Of a DNA stretch of 64,000 nt, positions 8,466 through 16,234 are shown one piece after another. The position numbers were made by a program, and so were the translations under genes. The stretch is from Kitasatospora cineracea (GTDB taxonomy: Bacteria; Actinomycetota; Actinomycetes; Streptomycetales; Streptomycetaceae). The notes beneath the pieces were generated by a model. It had not been told where the DNA came from and ran no database searches. It saw nothing but the letters and a program-made list of their open reading frames with translations. Position 1 is the first letter of the stretch, and every line of letters starts with the position of its first letter. The stretch covers positions 3,596,001-3,660,000 of the forward strand of contig NZ_RJVJ01000001.1 of the NCBI RefSeq assembly GCF_003751605.1, in the 5' to 3' direction.

Positions 8466-9410
8466 ATGTCAGAAGTACCGCTCGAGGCGGGCGCCAGCAC
8501 CGGGGCGGTCGCCCGGCGGCTCGGGGTCTCGCCGACCACCGTCCGCTCCTGGGAGCGCCGCTACGGGATCGGTCCGGCCGAGCGCCCGGCCGGCCGGCAC
8601 CGGCGCTGGACCGCCCGCGACGTGGCCGTGCTGGAGGCGATGTGCCGCCTCACCGCGCACGGGGTGCCGCCCGCCGAGGCCGCCCGGCTGGCCCCCGCGC
8701 AGGCCGAACGGGGCGAACGGGCGGCGCCGGTCGAACGGGCGGCGCCGCCGGGCGCGGTGCCCCCCGAGGTGCGCGGGCTGGCCCGGGCCGCGCGGCGGCT
8801 GGACGGACCCGAGGTGGCCCGGCTGCTGCACGACGGGGTCGAACGGTTCGGCGCCGTCACCGCCTGGACGGACCTGATGGCGCCCGCACTGCGCGCCTCC
8901 GGACGCCGCTGGGCCCGCGGCGGCGGCGAGCAGGACGTCGAGGTCGAGCACCTGCTGTCCTGGCACGTCTCCAGCGCGCTGCGCCGGGTCGCGGTGCCCC
9001 CGGCGGGCGCGGCCGGGCCGCCGGTGCTGCTGGCCGCGATGCCCGGCGAGCAGCACACCCTGCCGGTGGAGGCGGTGGCCGCGGCGCTCGCCGAACGCGG
9101 CCTGCCGTTCCGGGTCTTCGGCGCCGCCCTGCCCGCGGCGGCCCTCGCCGCCGCCGTCCGCCGCACCGGCCCCGCCGCGGTCCTGCTCTGGTCGCAGACC
9201 CGCGCCACCGCGGACCCCGCCCCCGCCCGCACCGTCGCCACCACCCCGTGGGGCCCCCGCGGCGCCCGCCTCCGCCCCGCCGTCCTCGCCGCCGGCCCCG
9301 GCTGGCACCGCACCACCCGCCCACCCGGCACCCTGGCCCCCCGCGACCTCCCGGACACCCTCACCCTGCTGGCCCGGGCCCTGGGCGCGGACGGGCCGGA
9401 CGGCCGGTGA
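8466..9410 (+). CDS. MerR-family regulator with cobalamin-binding-like C-terminal domain
   Basis: Residues 10-75 form a MerR winged helix (STGAVARRLGVSPTTVRSWERRYGI ... HRRWTARDVAVLEAM). The rest resembles the B12-binding region of CarH/LitR photoreceptor repressors. A helical part contains W149 followed by E161-H162 (W-x11-EH; the family motif is W-x9-EH). A Rossmann-like part contains E195-Q-H197 where CarH has E/D-x-H-x-x-G; the Gly is Pro here. H197 is the position of the cobalt ligand. The motif spacing is altered, so B12 binding is possible but not assured. The 314-residue length fits the family. It is divergent from mmpL. The usual carotenoid or photolyase neighbours are absent. Confidence 0.82.
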   Translation: MSEVPLEAGASTGAVARRLGVSPTTVRSWERRYGIGPAERPAGRHRRWTARDVAVLEAMCRLTAHGVPPAEAARLAPAQAERGERAAPVERAAPPGAVPPEVRGLARAARRLDGPEVARLLHDGVERFGAVTAWTDLMAPALRASGRRWARGGGEQDVEVEHLLSWHVSSALRRVAVPPAGAAGPPVLLAAMPGEQHTLPVEAVAAALAERGLPFRVFGAALPAAALAAAVRRTGPAAVLLWSQTRATADPAPARTVATTPWGPRGARLRPAVLAAGPGWHRTTRPPGTLAPRDLPDTLTLLARALGADGPDGR

Positions 9411-9483
9411 GCGGGCAGGCCGTCCTCCCGGCCGAGCGCGCTCCCGACCCCGACGCGTTCCCGGCCCGCGGCGTCCGGGCCCC

Positions 9484-9520
9484 GGGGCCGTAGCGGCCCC
9501 TGCCCCGTGAGGGGCCCCTC
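9484..9520 (+). terminator. GC-rich hairpin after the MerR gene
   Basis: GGGGCC (9484-9489) can pair with GGCCCC (9495-9500) around a 5-nt loop, and a competing GCCCCT/AGGGGC hairpin overlaps it. There is no T tract. It lies about 75 bp after the MerR stop. The remaining 9411-9610 sequence holds no gene I can support, apart from the MarR promoter. Confidence 0.35.
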
Positions 9521-9577
9521 GCCCGGCCCGGCCCGGCCCCGTGCCGTTCCTCCGTGCCCCGGCGGAGGCGGTCGCGC

Positions 9578-9583
9578 TAGGGT
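9578..9583 (+). promoter_or_regulatory. -10 element TAGGGT upstream of the MarR gene
   Basis: TAGGGT preceded by GC lies 27 bp before the first candidate GTG. The same hexamer precedes the MerR gene (8454) and the SGNH hydrolase gene (14949). The -35 region is weak. Confidence 0.4.
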
Positions 9584-9610
9584 CGGGGCGGCAGGGTCGG
9601 GCAGCAGCGG

Positions 9611-10096
9611 GTGGTGGGTGCGGTGGAGCAGCGGGTGGTGGAGCAGCGGGAGTTCGGGCGGCTGCTGCAGGGGCTGGCGTCCGAGATGAACCTGCTGGGG
9701 CACGACTTCGCCGCCGCCTCGGGCCTGCACGCCACCGATGTGCAGGCGCTGCTCGCGGTGCTGCGGGCGGCCGATCCGCCCGGCATCACCCCCGGCGGGC
9801 TGCGGACCGAACTGGGGCTCACCTCGGGCGCGGTGACCGCGGTGCTGGACCGCCTGGAGCGGGCGGGGCACGTGCACCGGACCAAGGACGAGGCGGACCG
9901 GCGGCAGGTGCACGTGCACTACCACCCGGACGCGGCCCGGATCGCCGGGGAGTGGTTCGCCCCGGTCGCGGAGTGCACGGACCGGGTGCGGGCCGAGTTC
10001 GCGCCGGAGCAGGTGGACACCGTGGTGCGCTTCCTGACCCGGATGACCGCGGAGCTGGCCGAGTTGCGGCAGGTCAGGCGCACCGAACGGGCCTGA
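9611..10096 (+). CDS. MarR-family transcriptional regulator
   Basis: A 161-residue MarR protein. The dimerisation helices flank a winged helix: SGLHATDVQALLAVLRAADPPGITPGGLRTELGLTSGAVTAVLDRLERAGHVHRTKDEADRRQVHVHY. The D-x-R-R-x-V wing motif is present. Several in-frame GTG codons (9611, 9614, 9623) make the start uncertain. MarR proteins usually repress nearby or their own promoters and lose DNA binding when they bind phenolics, drugs or become oxidised. It lies 139 bp upstream of the DyP-encapsulin operon on the same strand, so it is a candidate regulator of that operon. The palindrome near mmpL is another candidate target. Confidence 0.9.
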   Translation: MVGAVEQRVVEQREFGRLLQGLASEMNLLGHDFAAASGLHATDVQALLAVLRAADPPGITPGGLRTELGLTSGAVTAVLDRLERAGHVHRTKDEADRRQVHVHYHPDAARIAGEWFAPVAECTDRVRAEFAPEQVDTVVRFLTRMTAELAELRQVRRTERA

Positions 10097-10163
10097 GCCG
10101 GGGCCGCCGCGGACCCTTCCCGGTCCGGCCCCGCCGGACACGCCCGATTCGGGCGCCATCACG

Positions 10164-10191
10164 GGTTCTCGAACCTTTTGCCCGGTATGGT
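10164..10191 (+). promoter_or_regulatory. Putative encapsulin-operon promoter with dyad over the -35 region
   Basis: GGTTC-TC-GAACC (10164-10175) is followed by a short T run and, 10 bp further, by TATGGT (10186-10191), a good -10 hexamer. The dyad covers the -35 position, as expected for a repressor site. The leader to the DyP start would be about 38 nt. Confidence 0.45.
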
Positions 10192-10235
10192 CGGCTCGCG
10201 TCCGAACGTCCGGCAGCCCCCTGGGAGCCCCCGCC

Positions 10236-11255
10236 ATGCCGCAGCCCCAACCGGTCCTCGCCGCGCTGACCGGGGCCGCCGTGTTCCTGGTGCTCGGGAT
10301 CGAGGACGGCGGTGAGCAGACCGTCCGCGACCTGCTGCCGGACCTCGGCGGGCTGGCCCGCTCGGTCGGCTCCCGGGCCCCGCACGAGGAGGTCGGCCTG
10401 GTGGTCGGGATCGGCTCCGACGCCTGGGACCGCCTGTTCGCCGGCCCCCGCCCCGCCGGACTGCACCCGTTCGTCGAACTGGCCGGTCCCCGGCACCTCG
10501 CCCCCGCCACCCCCGGCGACCTGCTGCTGCACGTCCGGGCGGAGCGGATGGACCTGTGCTTCGAACTGGCCGCCCGGATCAGCCGGCGGCTCGGCGACCG
10601 GGCCACCGTGCTGGACGAGACCCACGGCTTCCGCTACTTCGACTGCCGGGACCTGATCGGCTTCGTCGACGGCACCGAGAACCCCACCGGCCGGGACGCC
10701 GCCGAGGCGGTCCTGATCGGCGACGAGGACCCGGACTTCGCGGGCGGCAGCTACGTCATCGTGCAGAAGTACCTGCACGACATGGCGGGTTGGAACGCGA
10801 TCAGCACCGAGCACCAGGAACGGGTGATCGGCCGCACCAAGCTCGACAACATCGAGCTGGACGACGCGGCCAAGCCCGCCGACTCGCACGTCGCCCTGAA
10901 CACCGTCACCGGCCCCGACGGCGAGGACCGCGACATCTGGCGGCTGAACATGCCGTTCGGGTCGTTCGCCGAGGGCGGCGAGTGCGGCACCTACTTCATC
11001 GGGTACGCCCGCGACCCGGGAGTCACCGAGGAGATGCTCCGCAACATGTTCCTGGGCCGCGGGGCCGCCGCCCACGACCGGCTGCTGGACTTCTCCACCG
11101 CCGTCACCGGGACCTCCTTCCACGTCCCCTCCGCGGACTTCCTGAACGACCCGCCCCCCGCCCCCGGCGCCCAGACCGAAGCCCCGGCCGTCCCCCTGCC
11201 GGTCCGGGACGGCAGCCTCCGCATCGGCAGCCTGAAAAGGAGCACCGCACCGTGA
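10236..11255 (+). CDS. Dye-decolourising (DyP-type) haem peroxidase, encapsulin cargo
   Basis: The 339-residue enzyme has the DyP signature GFVDGTENP with the catalytic Asp at D145, the proximal haem His at about H218 (ADSHVALN) and the distal Arg at about R236 (DIWRLNMPFG). DyPs use hydrogen peroxide to oxidise phenolics, dyes and possibly lignin-like or haem substrates. The C-terminus, after a Pro-rich linker (about 300-325), ends DGSLRIGSLKRSTAP. This closely matches the cargo-loading peptide (SLxIGSLK type) known from Brevibacterium DyP. The peptide docks on the inner wall of an encapsulin shell. The stop codon overlaps the start of the encapsulin gene by 4 bp, so the two are translationally coupled. 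Confidence 0.97.
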   Translation: MPQPQPVLAALTGAAVFLVLGIEDGGEQTVRDLLPDLGGLARSVGSRAPHEEVGLVVGIGSDAWDRLFAGPRPAGLHPFVELAGPRHLAPATPGDLLLHVRAERMDLCFELAARISRRLGDRATVLDETHGFRYFDCRDLIGFVDGTENPTGRDAAEAVLIGDEDPDFAGGSYVIVQKYLHDMAGWNAISTEHQERVIGRTKLDNIELDDAAKPADSHVALNTVTGPDGEDRDIWRLNMPFGSFAEGGECGTYFIGYARDPGVTEEMLRNMFLGRGAAAHDRLLDFSTAVTGTSFHVPSADFLNDPPPAPGAQTEAPAVPLPVRDGSLRIGSLKRSTAP

Positions 11256-12052
11256 ACAACCTACACCGCGACCTGGCGCCCGTCTCCGCCGCCGCCTGGG
11301 ACGAGATCGAGGAGGAGGCCCGGCGGACCTTCCGACTGCACGTCGCCGGGCGGCGGGTGGTCGACCTGGCCGGGCCCGACGGGCCCGGGTTGGCCGCGGT
11401 CGGCACCGGGCACCTCGCCGACATCGCGGCCCCCGGCAGCGGCGTCCAGGCCCGGGCCCGGGAGTCCCTCCAGGTGGTCGAGCTGCGGGTCCCGTTCACC
11501 GTCACCCGGGCCGCCGTGGACGACGTCGAGCGCGGCTCCCAGGACTCCGACTGGGACCCGGTCAAGGACGCCGCCCGCACCATCGCGCTCGCCGAGGACC
11601 GCGCGGTCTTCGACGGCTACCCGGCCGCCGGGATCACCGGCATCCGGGACGGCTCCTCCAACCACCCGGTCGAACTGCCCGCCGACGTCCGCGAGTACCC
11701 CAACGCCGTCAGCCGGGCCCTCACCGCGCTGCGCCTGGCCGGGGTCGGCGGCCCGTACTCGCTGCTGCTCGGCGCGGACGCCTTCACCGCCGTCAACGAG
11801 ACCTCCGACCACGGCTACCCCGTCCACAACCACCTGGCCCGCCTGCTGGACGGCGAGATCATCTGGGCCCCGGCGGTCGAGGGCGCCGTCCTGCTGTCCG
11901 CCCGCGGCGGCGACTTCGAGCTGCACCTGGGCGAGGACCTCTCGATCGGCTACCTCTCCCACGACGAGACCACCGTGCACCTCTACCTCCAGGAGTCCCT
12001 GACCTTCCAGCTGCACACCCCGGAGGCCGCGGTCGCCCTCGGCTCGATCTGA
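11252..12052 (+). CDS. Encapsulin shell protein (family 1, HK97 fold)
   Basis: The 266-residue protein matches family 1 encapsulins along its length. It begins NNLHRDLAPVSAAAWDEIEEEA, the N-terminal helix that binds cargo peptides. Other landmarks are RESLQVVELRVPFTV, DWDPVKDAARTIALAEDRAVF and the C-terminal YLQESLTFQLHTPEAAVAL. Such proteins self-assemble into a virus-like compartment of about 24 nm. The GTG start at 11252 overlaps the DyP stop (GTGA), with AAAGGAG upstream inside the DyP gene. The operon is complete: promoter, cargo, shell and a strong terminator 28 bp after the stop. The likely role is peroxide handling in a protected compartment. Confidence 0.97.
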   Translation: MNNLHRDLAPVSAAAWDEIEEEARRTFRLHVAGRRVVDLAGPDGPGLAAVGTGHLADIAAPGSGVQARARESLQVVELRVPFTVTRAAVDDVERGSQDSDWDPVKDAARTIALAEDRAVFDGYPAAGITGIRDGSSNHPVELPADVREYPNAVSRALTALRLAGVGGPYSLLLGADAFTAVNETSDHGYPVHNHLARLLDGEIIWAPAVEGAVLLSARGGDFELHLGEDLSIGYLSHDETTVHLYLQESLTFQLHTPEAAVALGSI

Positions 12053-12079
12053 CGGTCCGTCAGCAACCGAGGCCCGGAG

Positions 12080-12111
12080 CCCCACCCGCGCGTTCGGAGC
12101 GGGTGGGGTTT
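12080..12111 (+). terminator. Strong intrinsic terminator of the DyP-encapsulin operon
   Basis: A perfect 10-bp stem, CCCCACCCGC (12080-12089) with GCGGGTGGGG (12099-12108), has a 9-nt loop and is followed by TTT. It isolates the operon from the P450 genes. Confidence 0.85.
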
Positions 12112-12254
12112 CTGGTGCCAACAGGTGCTGGTGGAAAGGGAGTTGACGGCACCGGGGGCGCAATCCGGACAGAGCTGCGCGGAGTCTTCCGGCGGTGGTG
12201 CGGCGGGCCCCACCATGGGGGCAGTACGGGGACTTTCGGTGAGGGGAGCACACC

Positions 12255-13493
12255 GTGTCCGATTCTTCCGTTCCCAGCTGTCCGTTCCTCGACCCGGCCG
12301 GGGCCGCGCTGCACGCGGAGGCCGCGGAACTGCGCGAGCAGGGCCCGGCGGTGTGGGTGGAGCTGCCGGGCGGGGTGCGGGCCTGGTCGGTGACCCGGCA
12401 CGCGGTGATCCAGGCGCTGACCACCGACCCGCGGGTCTCCCGGGACTTCCGGCTGCACTGGCCGGGGGCGGCGGAGGTGCCGGAGGGCTGGGTGCTGGGG
12501 CCGGTGGCGTTCCAGGACAGCTTCGTCAACCAGTACGGGGCCGAGCACCGGGCCGCGCGGAACCGGCTCGCGCCGACCTTCCTGCCGCGCCGGGTGGAGC
12601 GGATGCGCCCGCAGGTGCAGGCCACGGCGGACCGGCTGGTGGCGGCCATGGCCGAACTGGCCCCCGGGGAGCGTACGGACCTGCGGCTGGCGCTGTCCCG
12701 GCCGCTCACCCTGACGGTGATCTGCGACCTGTTCGGCGTGCCGGAGGAGCTGCGCGGCGCGCTCTGCGAGGCGATCGACACCGTGCTGGACTCCTCGCTC
12801 TCCGAAGACCGCGCGCTCGCCGCGCAGATCGAACTCGACGTCCGGCTGCGCGAGTTGCTGGCACGCAAACGGACCGACCCGGCGGCCGACCTGACCAGCG
12901 ACCTGCTGCTGTCCGACCGCCCCGGCGAACGTCCGCTGTCCGAGCCCGAGTTGGTCGGCACCCTGTTCACGATGATCACCGGCGGGTTCGAGACCGCCGT
13001 CAACCTGATCACCAGCGCGGCCCTCGAACTGCTCACCCACCCGGCCGAGTTGGCCCGGGTGCGGACGGGCGCGACCGGCTGGGCGGACGTGATCGAGGAG
13101 ACCCTGCGGGTCGAGGGCCCGGTGATGCACGTCCCGCTGCGCTACGCGGTCGAGGACCTCGACCTCGGAGAAGGCGTGCTGATCCGCAAGGGCGACCCGA
13201 TCATCCTCGGCTTCGCCGCCGCCGGCCGGGACCCGCGGGTGCACCCGGAGCGCCCGGACGCGTTCGACCCGGCCCGCGCCGACAAGAGCCACCTGGCGTT
13301 CGGCCACGGCCCGCACTTCTGCGTCGGCGCCCCGCTCGCCCGGCTGGAGGCGGAGATCGCGCTCAGCACCCTGTTCGCCCGGCTGCCCGCCCTGGCCCTG
13401 GCCGAGCCCGACCGGACGCCCGACCGCCTCCCGTCGATGATCGTCAACGGCCCGGCCGCGCTGGACGTGGTGCCCCGGCCGGTGGCCGGATGA
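12255..13493 (+). CDS. Cytochrome P450 (first of a tandem pair)
   Basis: A 412-residue soluble bacterial P450. The I helix reads ITGGFETAVNL (the acid-alcohol pair E-T is present), the K helix EETLR (ExxR), and the haem-binding loop FGHGPHFCVGAPLAR with the Cys ligand. It will insert oxygen into an organic substrate using ferredoxin and ferredoxin reductase encoded elsewhere; no redox partner is adjacent. The GTG start at 12255 follows GAGGGGAG at suitable spacing. The stop overlaps the ATG of the second P450 (ATGA). Substrate cannot be told from sequence, and the closest CYP family would need a search. Confidence 0.95.
   Translation: MSDSSVPSCPFLDPAGAALHAEAAELREQGPAVWVELPGGVRAWSVTRHAVIQALTTDPRVSRDFRLHWPGAAEVPEGWVLGPVAFQDSFVNQYGAEHRAARNRLAPTFLPRRVERMRPQVQATADRLVAAMAELAPGERTDLRLALSRPLTLTVICDLFGVPEELRGALCEAIDTVLDSSLSEDRALAAQIELDVRLRELLARKRTDPAADLTSDLLLSDRPGERPLSEPELVGTLFTMITGGFETAVNLITSAALELLTHPAELARVRTGATGWADVIEETLRVEGPVMHVPLRYAVEDLDLGEGVLIRKGDPIILGFAAAGRDPRVHPERPDAFDPARADKSHLAFGHGPHFCVGAPLARLEAEIALSTLFARLPALALAEPDRTPDRLPSMIVNGPAALDVVPRPVAG
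12288..12402 (+). repeat. 115-bp block shared by both P450 genes (second copy 13577-13691)
   Basis: The two copies differ at one base (g/a in the Glu codon before LPGGVRAW) over about 115 bp. The flanking sequence is unalignable on the 5' side. A second nearly identical block runs from about 13000 to 13135, matching about 14284 to 14419. Confidence 0.8.
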
Positions 13494-14809
13494 CCGCCGA
13501 CCGGCCGTTCGCCCCGCCCGCCGGGTCCGCGCCGCGGCCGGCGGGACCCGCCCGCCCGGCCGCGGGCTGCCCCGTGCTCGACCCGGCCGGGGCCGCGCTG
13601 CACGCGGAGGCCGCGGAACTGCGCGAGCAGGGCCCGGCGGTGTGGGTGGAACTGCCGGGCGGGGTGCGGGCCTGGTCGGTGACCCGGCACGCCGAGATCC
13701 AGGCGCTGGCCGCCGACCCCCGGCTGTCCCGGGACCACCGGCACTGGCCGGACGCGCACCTGGCGCCGGAGGGCTGGGCGCTGGCCCCGTTCGCGTTCCA
13801 GGACAGCTTCTTCAACACGCACGGCGCCGAGCACCGCCGCGCCCGGGCCCGGATCGCCCCGGCGTTCTCGCCGCGCCGGGTCGAACTGCTCCGCCCCCAC
13901 GTCCGGGAGACCGCCGAACGCCTGGTCGGAGCGCTGGCCGCGCTGCCGCCCGGAACGCGCGCCGACCTGCGGCAGACACTGTCGCTGCCGCTGACCATGA
14001 CGGTGATCTGCGACCTGTTCGGCGTGCCGGAACACCTGCGCGGCGCGCTCGGCCACGCCATCGACACCCTGATGGACTCCTCCCTCGCCCCGCCCGCCGC
14101 CCTCGCCGCCCAGGCCGAACTGGCCGTCCGGCTCGCCGAGTTGCTGGCCCACAAGCGGGCCCACCCGGCCGCCGACCTGACCGGCGACCTGCTGCTGTCG
14201 GCCGGCCCGGACGGCCACCCGCTGCCCGAACCGCTCCTGCTCGGCACCCTGTTCGCCATGGTCGGCGCCGGGTACGAGACCACCGTCAACCTGATCACCA
14301 GCGCGGCCCTCGAACTGCTCACCCACCCGGCCGAGTTGGCCCGGGCACGGGCGGGCGCGACCGGCTGGGCGGACGTGGTCGAGGAGACCCTGCGGGTCGA
14401 GGGCCCGGTGATGCACCTGCCACTGCGCTACGCCCTGGCGGACGTCGACCTCGGCGAGGGCGTCCTGATCCGCAAGGGCGACCCGGTCCTGCTCGGCTTC
14501 GCCGCCGCCGGCCGGGACCCGCGGGTGCACCCCGCGGACCCGGACGCGTTCGACCCGGGCCGCCCCGACAAGAGCCACCTGGCGTTCGGGTACGGCCCGC
14601 ACTTCTGCCTCGGCGCCCACCTGGCCCGGCTGGAGGCGGAGACCGCCCTGAGCACCCTGTTCGCCCGGCTGCCCGCCCTGGCCCTGGCCGAGCCCGACCG
14701 GCCACCCGCCCGGCTCCCGTCGATGATCGTCAACGGCCCGGCCACCCTGGACGTGGTGCCCCGCCCGCTCCCCGCCCCCGAACCCGACGACCGCCCACGC
14801 CCCTGCTGA
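13490..14809 (+). CDS. Cytochrome P450 (second of a tandem pair)
   Basis: A 439-residue paralogue of the preceding P450, with a longer Pro/Ala-rich N-terminus (about 30 residues) and C-terminal tail. Key parts are intact: VGAGYETTVNL in the I helix, EETLR, and FGYGPHFCLGAHLAR at the haem. The I helix and haem loop are closer to consensus than in the first copy. ATG 13490 lies within the upstream stop, so the pair is cotranscribed and coupled. Several blocks are almost identical in DNA to the first copy, notably residues about 28-66 and the region after the I helix. Other parts, including the F/G region, differ. This mosaic suggests gene conversion after duplication. Confidence 0.95.
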   Translation: MTADRPFAPPAGSAPRPAGPARPAAGCPVLDPAGAALHAEAAELREQGPAVWVELPGGVRAWSVTRHAEIQALAADPRLSRDHRHWPDAHLAPEGWALAPFAFQDSFFNTHGAEHRRARARIAPAFSPRRVELLRPHVRETAERLVGALAALPPGTRADLRQTLSLPLTMTVICDLFGVPEHLRGALGHAIDTLMDSSLAPPAALAAQAELAVRLAELLAHKRAHPAADLTGDLLLSAGPDGHPLPEPLLLGTLFAMVGAGYETTVNLITSAALELLTHPAELARARAGATGWADVVEETLRVEGPVMHLPLRYALADVDLGEGVLIRKGDPVLLGFAAAGRDPRVHPADPDAFDPGRPDKSHLAFGYGPHFCLGAHLARLEAETALSTLFARLPALALAEPDRPPARLPSMIVNGPATLDVVPRPLPAPEPDDRPRPC

Positions 14810-14948
14810 ACCGCACCCACCGCCCCCGACCGCCGGGCCCGCCGTCGACCGCCTCCCTGCCCCGGCGGCCCGTTGCTGCCACTGCCCCTGTCCCGGCCTC
14901 CGCCCCCGCCTCTCCCCTCCCGCACCCCGCCCCCGGCGGGCCTCTCGG

Positions 14949-14954
14949 TAGGGT
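14949..14954 (+). promoter_or_regulatory. -10 element TAGGGT upstream of the SGNH hydrolase gene
   Basis: TAGGGT preceded by CG lies 33 bp before the start codon and 10 bp before the CAGGAGG ribosome binding site region begins to matter. It suggests that the hydrolase gene has its own promoter after the 140-bp gap from the P450 pair. Confidence 0.4.
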
Positions 14955-14987
14955 GGGGCCCGGCCAGGGACGACTCCAGGAGGCGGT

Positions 14988-15770
14988 GTGCGGCAGTACC
15001 GGGCGATGGTGGCGGTGGGGGACTCGTTCACCGAGGGGATGTGCGACGACACCCTGCCCGACGGGCAGTTCCGCGGCTGGGCGGACCGGGTCGCCGACGC
15101 GCTGGCCGCCGAGGCGGGGGCGGACGGCTTCCGGTACGCGAACCTGGCGGTGCGGGGCAAGCTGATCGGTCAGATCCGGGCCGAGCAGGTCGACCTGGCC
15201 GCGGCCACCGACGCCGACCTGGTGACGCTGGCGGGCGGCCTGAACGACGTGCTGCGCCCGGGCTGCGAGGTGGCCGAGGTCGAGCGGCTGCTCGGCGAGT
15301 GCACCCGCGAACTGCTGGCCGAGGGCCGCACCGTGGTGCTGTTCACCTCCACCGATCCGACCCGGCGGATGGCGGGCAGCAGCCGCCTGCTGCCCGCCAT
15401 CCTGCGGATGAAGGCGTTCGTGGAGGGCGTGGTCCGGGAGCACCCGGGCGGGGTGGTGCTGGTGGACCTGTTCTCGGCGCCGGTGTTCGACGACCGTCGG
15501 CTCTGGGCCGAGGACCGGCTGCACCTGTCCCCGGAGGGCCACCGCCGGGTCGCGCTGGCGGTGCTGGAGGCGCTCGGCCGCCCGTCCGCCGAGGACTGGC
15601 GGGCCCCGCTGGCCGAGCCGGACACCCGCACCCGCGGCCGGAAGGCCCGTGAGGATGTCCGCTGGCTGGGCACCCACGTCGGCCCGTGGATCGGCCGCCG
15701 CCTGCGCGGCCGCTCCTCCGGGGACGGCCGCCCGGCGAAGCGCCCGGAGCTGCTGCCGTACGAGGGCTGA
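14988..15770 (+). CDS. SGNH/GDSL-family hydrolase
   Basis: The 260-residue protein has block I VAVGDSFTEGM with the catalytic Ser, block II-type NLAVRGKLIGQI, block III-type GGLNDVL with the oxyanion Asn, and block V AEDRLHLSPEGHRRVA with the catalytic Asp-x-x-His (D-R-L-H). It is an esterase or acyl-hydrolase of the SGNH type. No signal peptide is present, so it is cytosolic. GTG 14988 is preceded by CAGGAGG at a 4-nt spacing. The C-terminal 50 residues are basic and Arg-rich. It lies downstream of the P450 genes but seems to have its own promoter. Confidence 0.92.
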   Translation: MRQYRAMVAVGDSFTEGMCDDTLPDGQFRGWADRVADALAAEAGADGFRYANLAVRGKLIGQIRAEQVDLAAATDADLVTLAGGLNDVLRPGCEVAEVERLLGECTRELLAEGRTVVLFTSTDPTRRMAGSSRLLPAILRMKAFVEGVVREHPGGVVLVDLFSAPVFDDRRLWAEDRLHLSPEGHRRVALAVLEALGRPSAEDWRAPLAEPDTRTRGRKAREDVRWLGTHVGPWIGRRLRGRSSGDGRPAKRPELLPYEG

Positions 15771-15818
15771 ACGCCGACGGCCGGCAGCGGTCACCGGCAG
15801 CTGTCAGCCGTCCGGCCG

Positions 15819-16205
15819 TCAGCCGTCCAGCCGGACGGTGATGCCGACGGTGCCGCCCTTGCCGCGCCGCAGCCGGCTGCCGAGCAGGGTGAGCCGCCCG
15901 ACCAGCCCGTACTTGCGGCCGAGCAGCTGCCGGTAGCGCTCGGTGGTGGCGGGGTCGGCGATCTCGGCGGTGGCGGGCAGCGGGGAGCCGCTCGGGTTGC
16001 CGCGCACGTCGCACGGTCCGACCAGGACGTCGCCGCGCCGCCGGATCCGCTTGACCTTCCAGGAGTCGGCGACGGTCCACACCCCCAGCGCGTCGCCGTC
16101 CCGGACCACCCAGACCGGGGTGGCGACGGGGCTGCCGTCCTTCTTGTAACTGGTGATCAGCAGGTACTTCCCGGCGGCGAGCCGGTCCAGCGCGGTGTCG
16201 GCCAT
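15819..16205 (-). CDS. PPOX-class (F420-dependent-type) oxidoreductase
   Basis: A 128-residue split beta-barrel protein of the pyridoxamine-phosphate-oxidase-like class. It shows AAGKYLLITSYKKDGSPVATPVWVVRDGDALGVWTV and VKRIRRRGDVLVGPCDVRGNPSG, which fit the F420/flavin-binding small PPOX proteins of actinobacteria. These reduce or oxidise small molecules with F420H2 or bind flavin. The exact substrate is unknown. The ATG at 16205 starts a typical DTALDRLAAGKYLL N-terminus. It ends 48 bp from the convergent SGNH gene. Confidence 0.85.
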   Translation of the reverse strand: MADTALDRLAAGKYLLITSYKKDGSPVATPVWVVRDGDALGVWTVADSWKVKRIRRRGDVLVGPCDVRGNPSGSPLPATAEIADPATTERYRQLLGRKYGLVGRLTLLGSRLRRGKGGTVGITVRLDG

Positions 16206-16234
16206 CGGGGCAGTCTACGTCTCCCGACGGCCCG

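Noticed and set aside
12255..15770. A P450-containing biosynthetic cluster
   Set aside because: Two P450s and an SGNH hydrolase lie together, but there is no core enzyme, carrier protein or tailoring partner near them. I cannot support a natural-product cluster.
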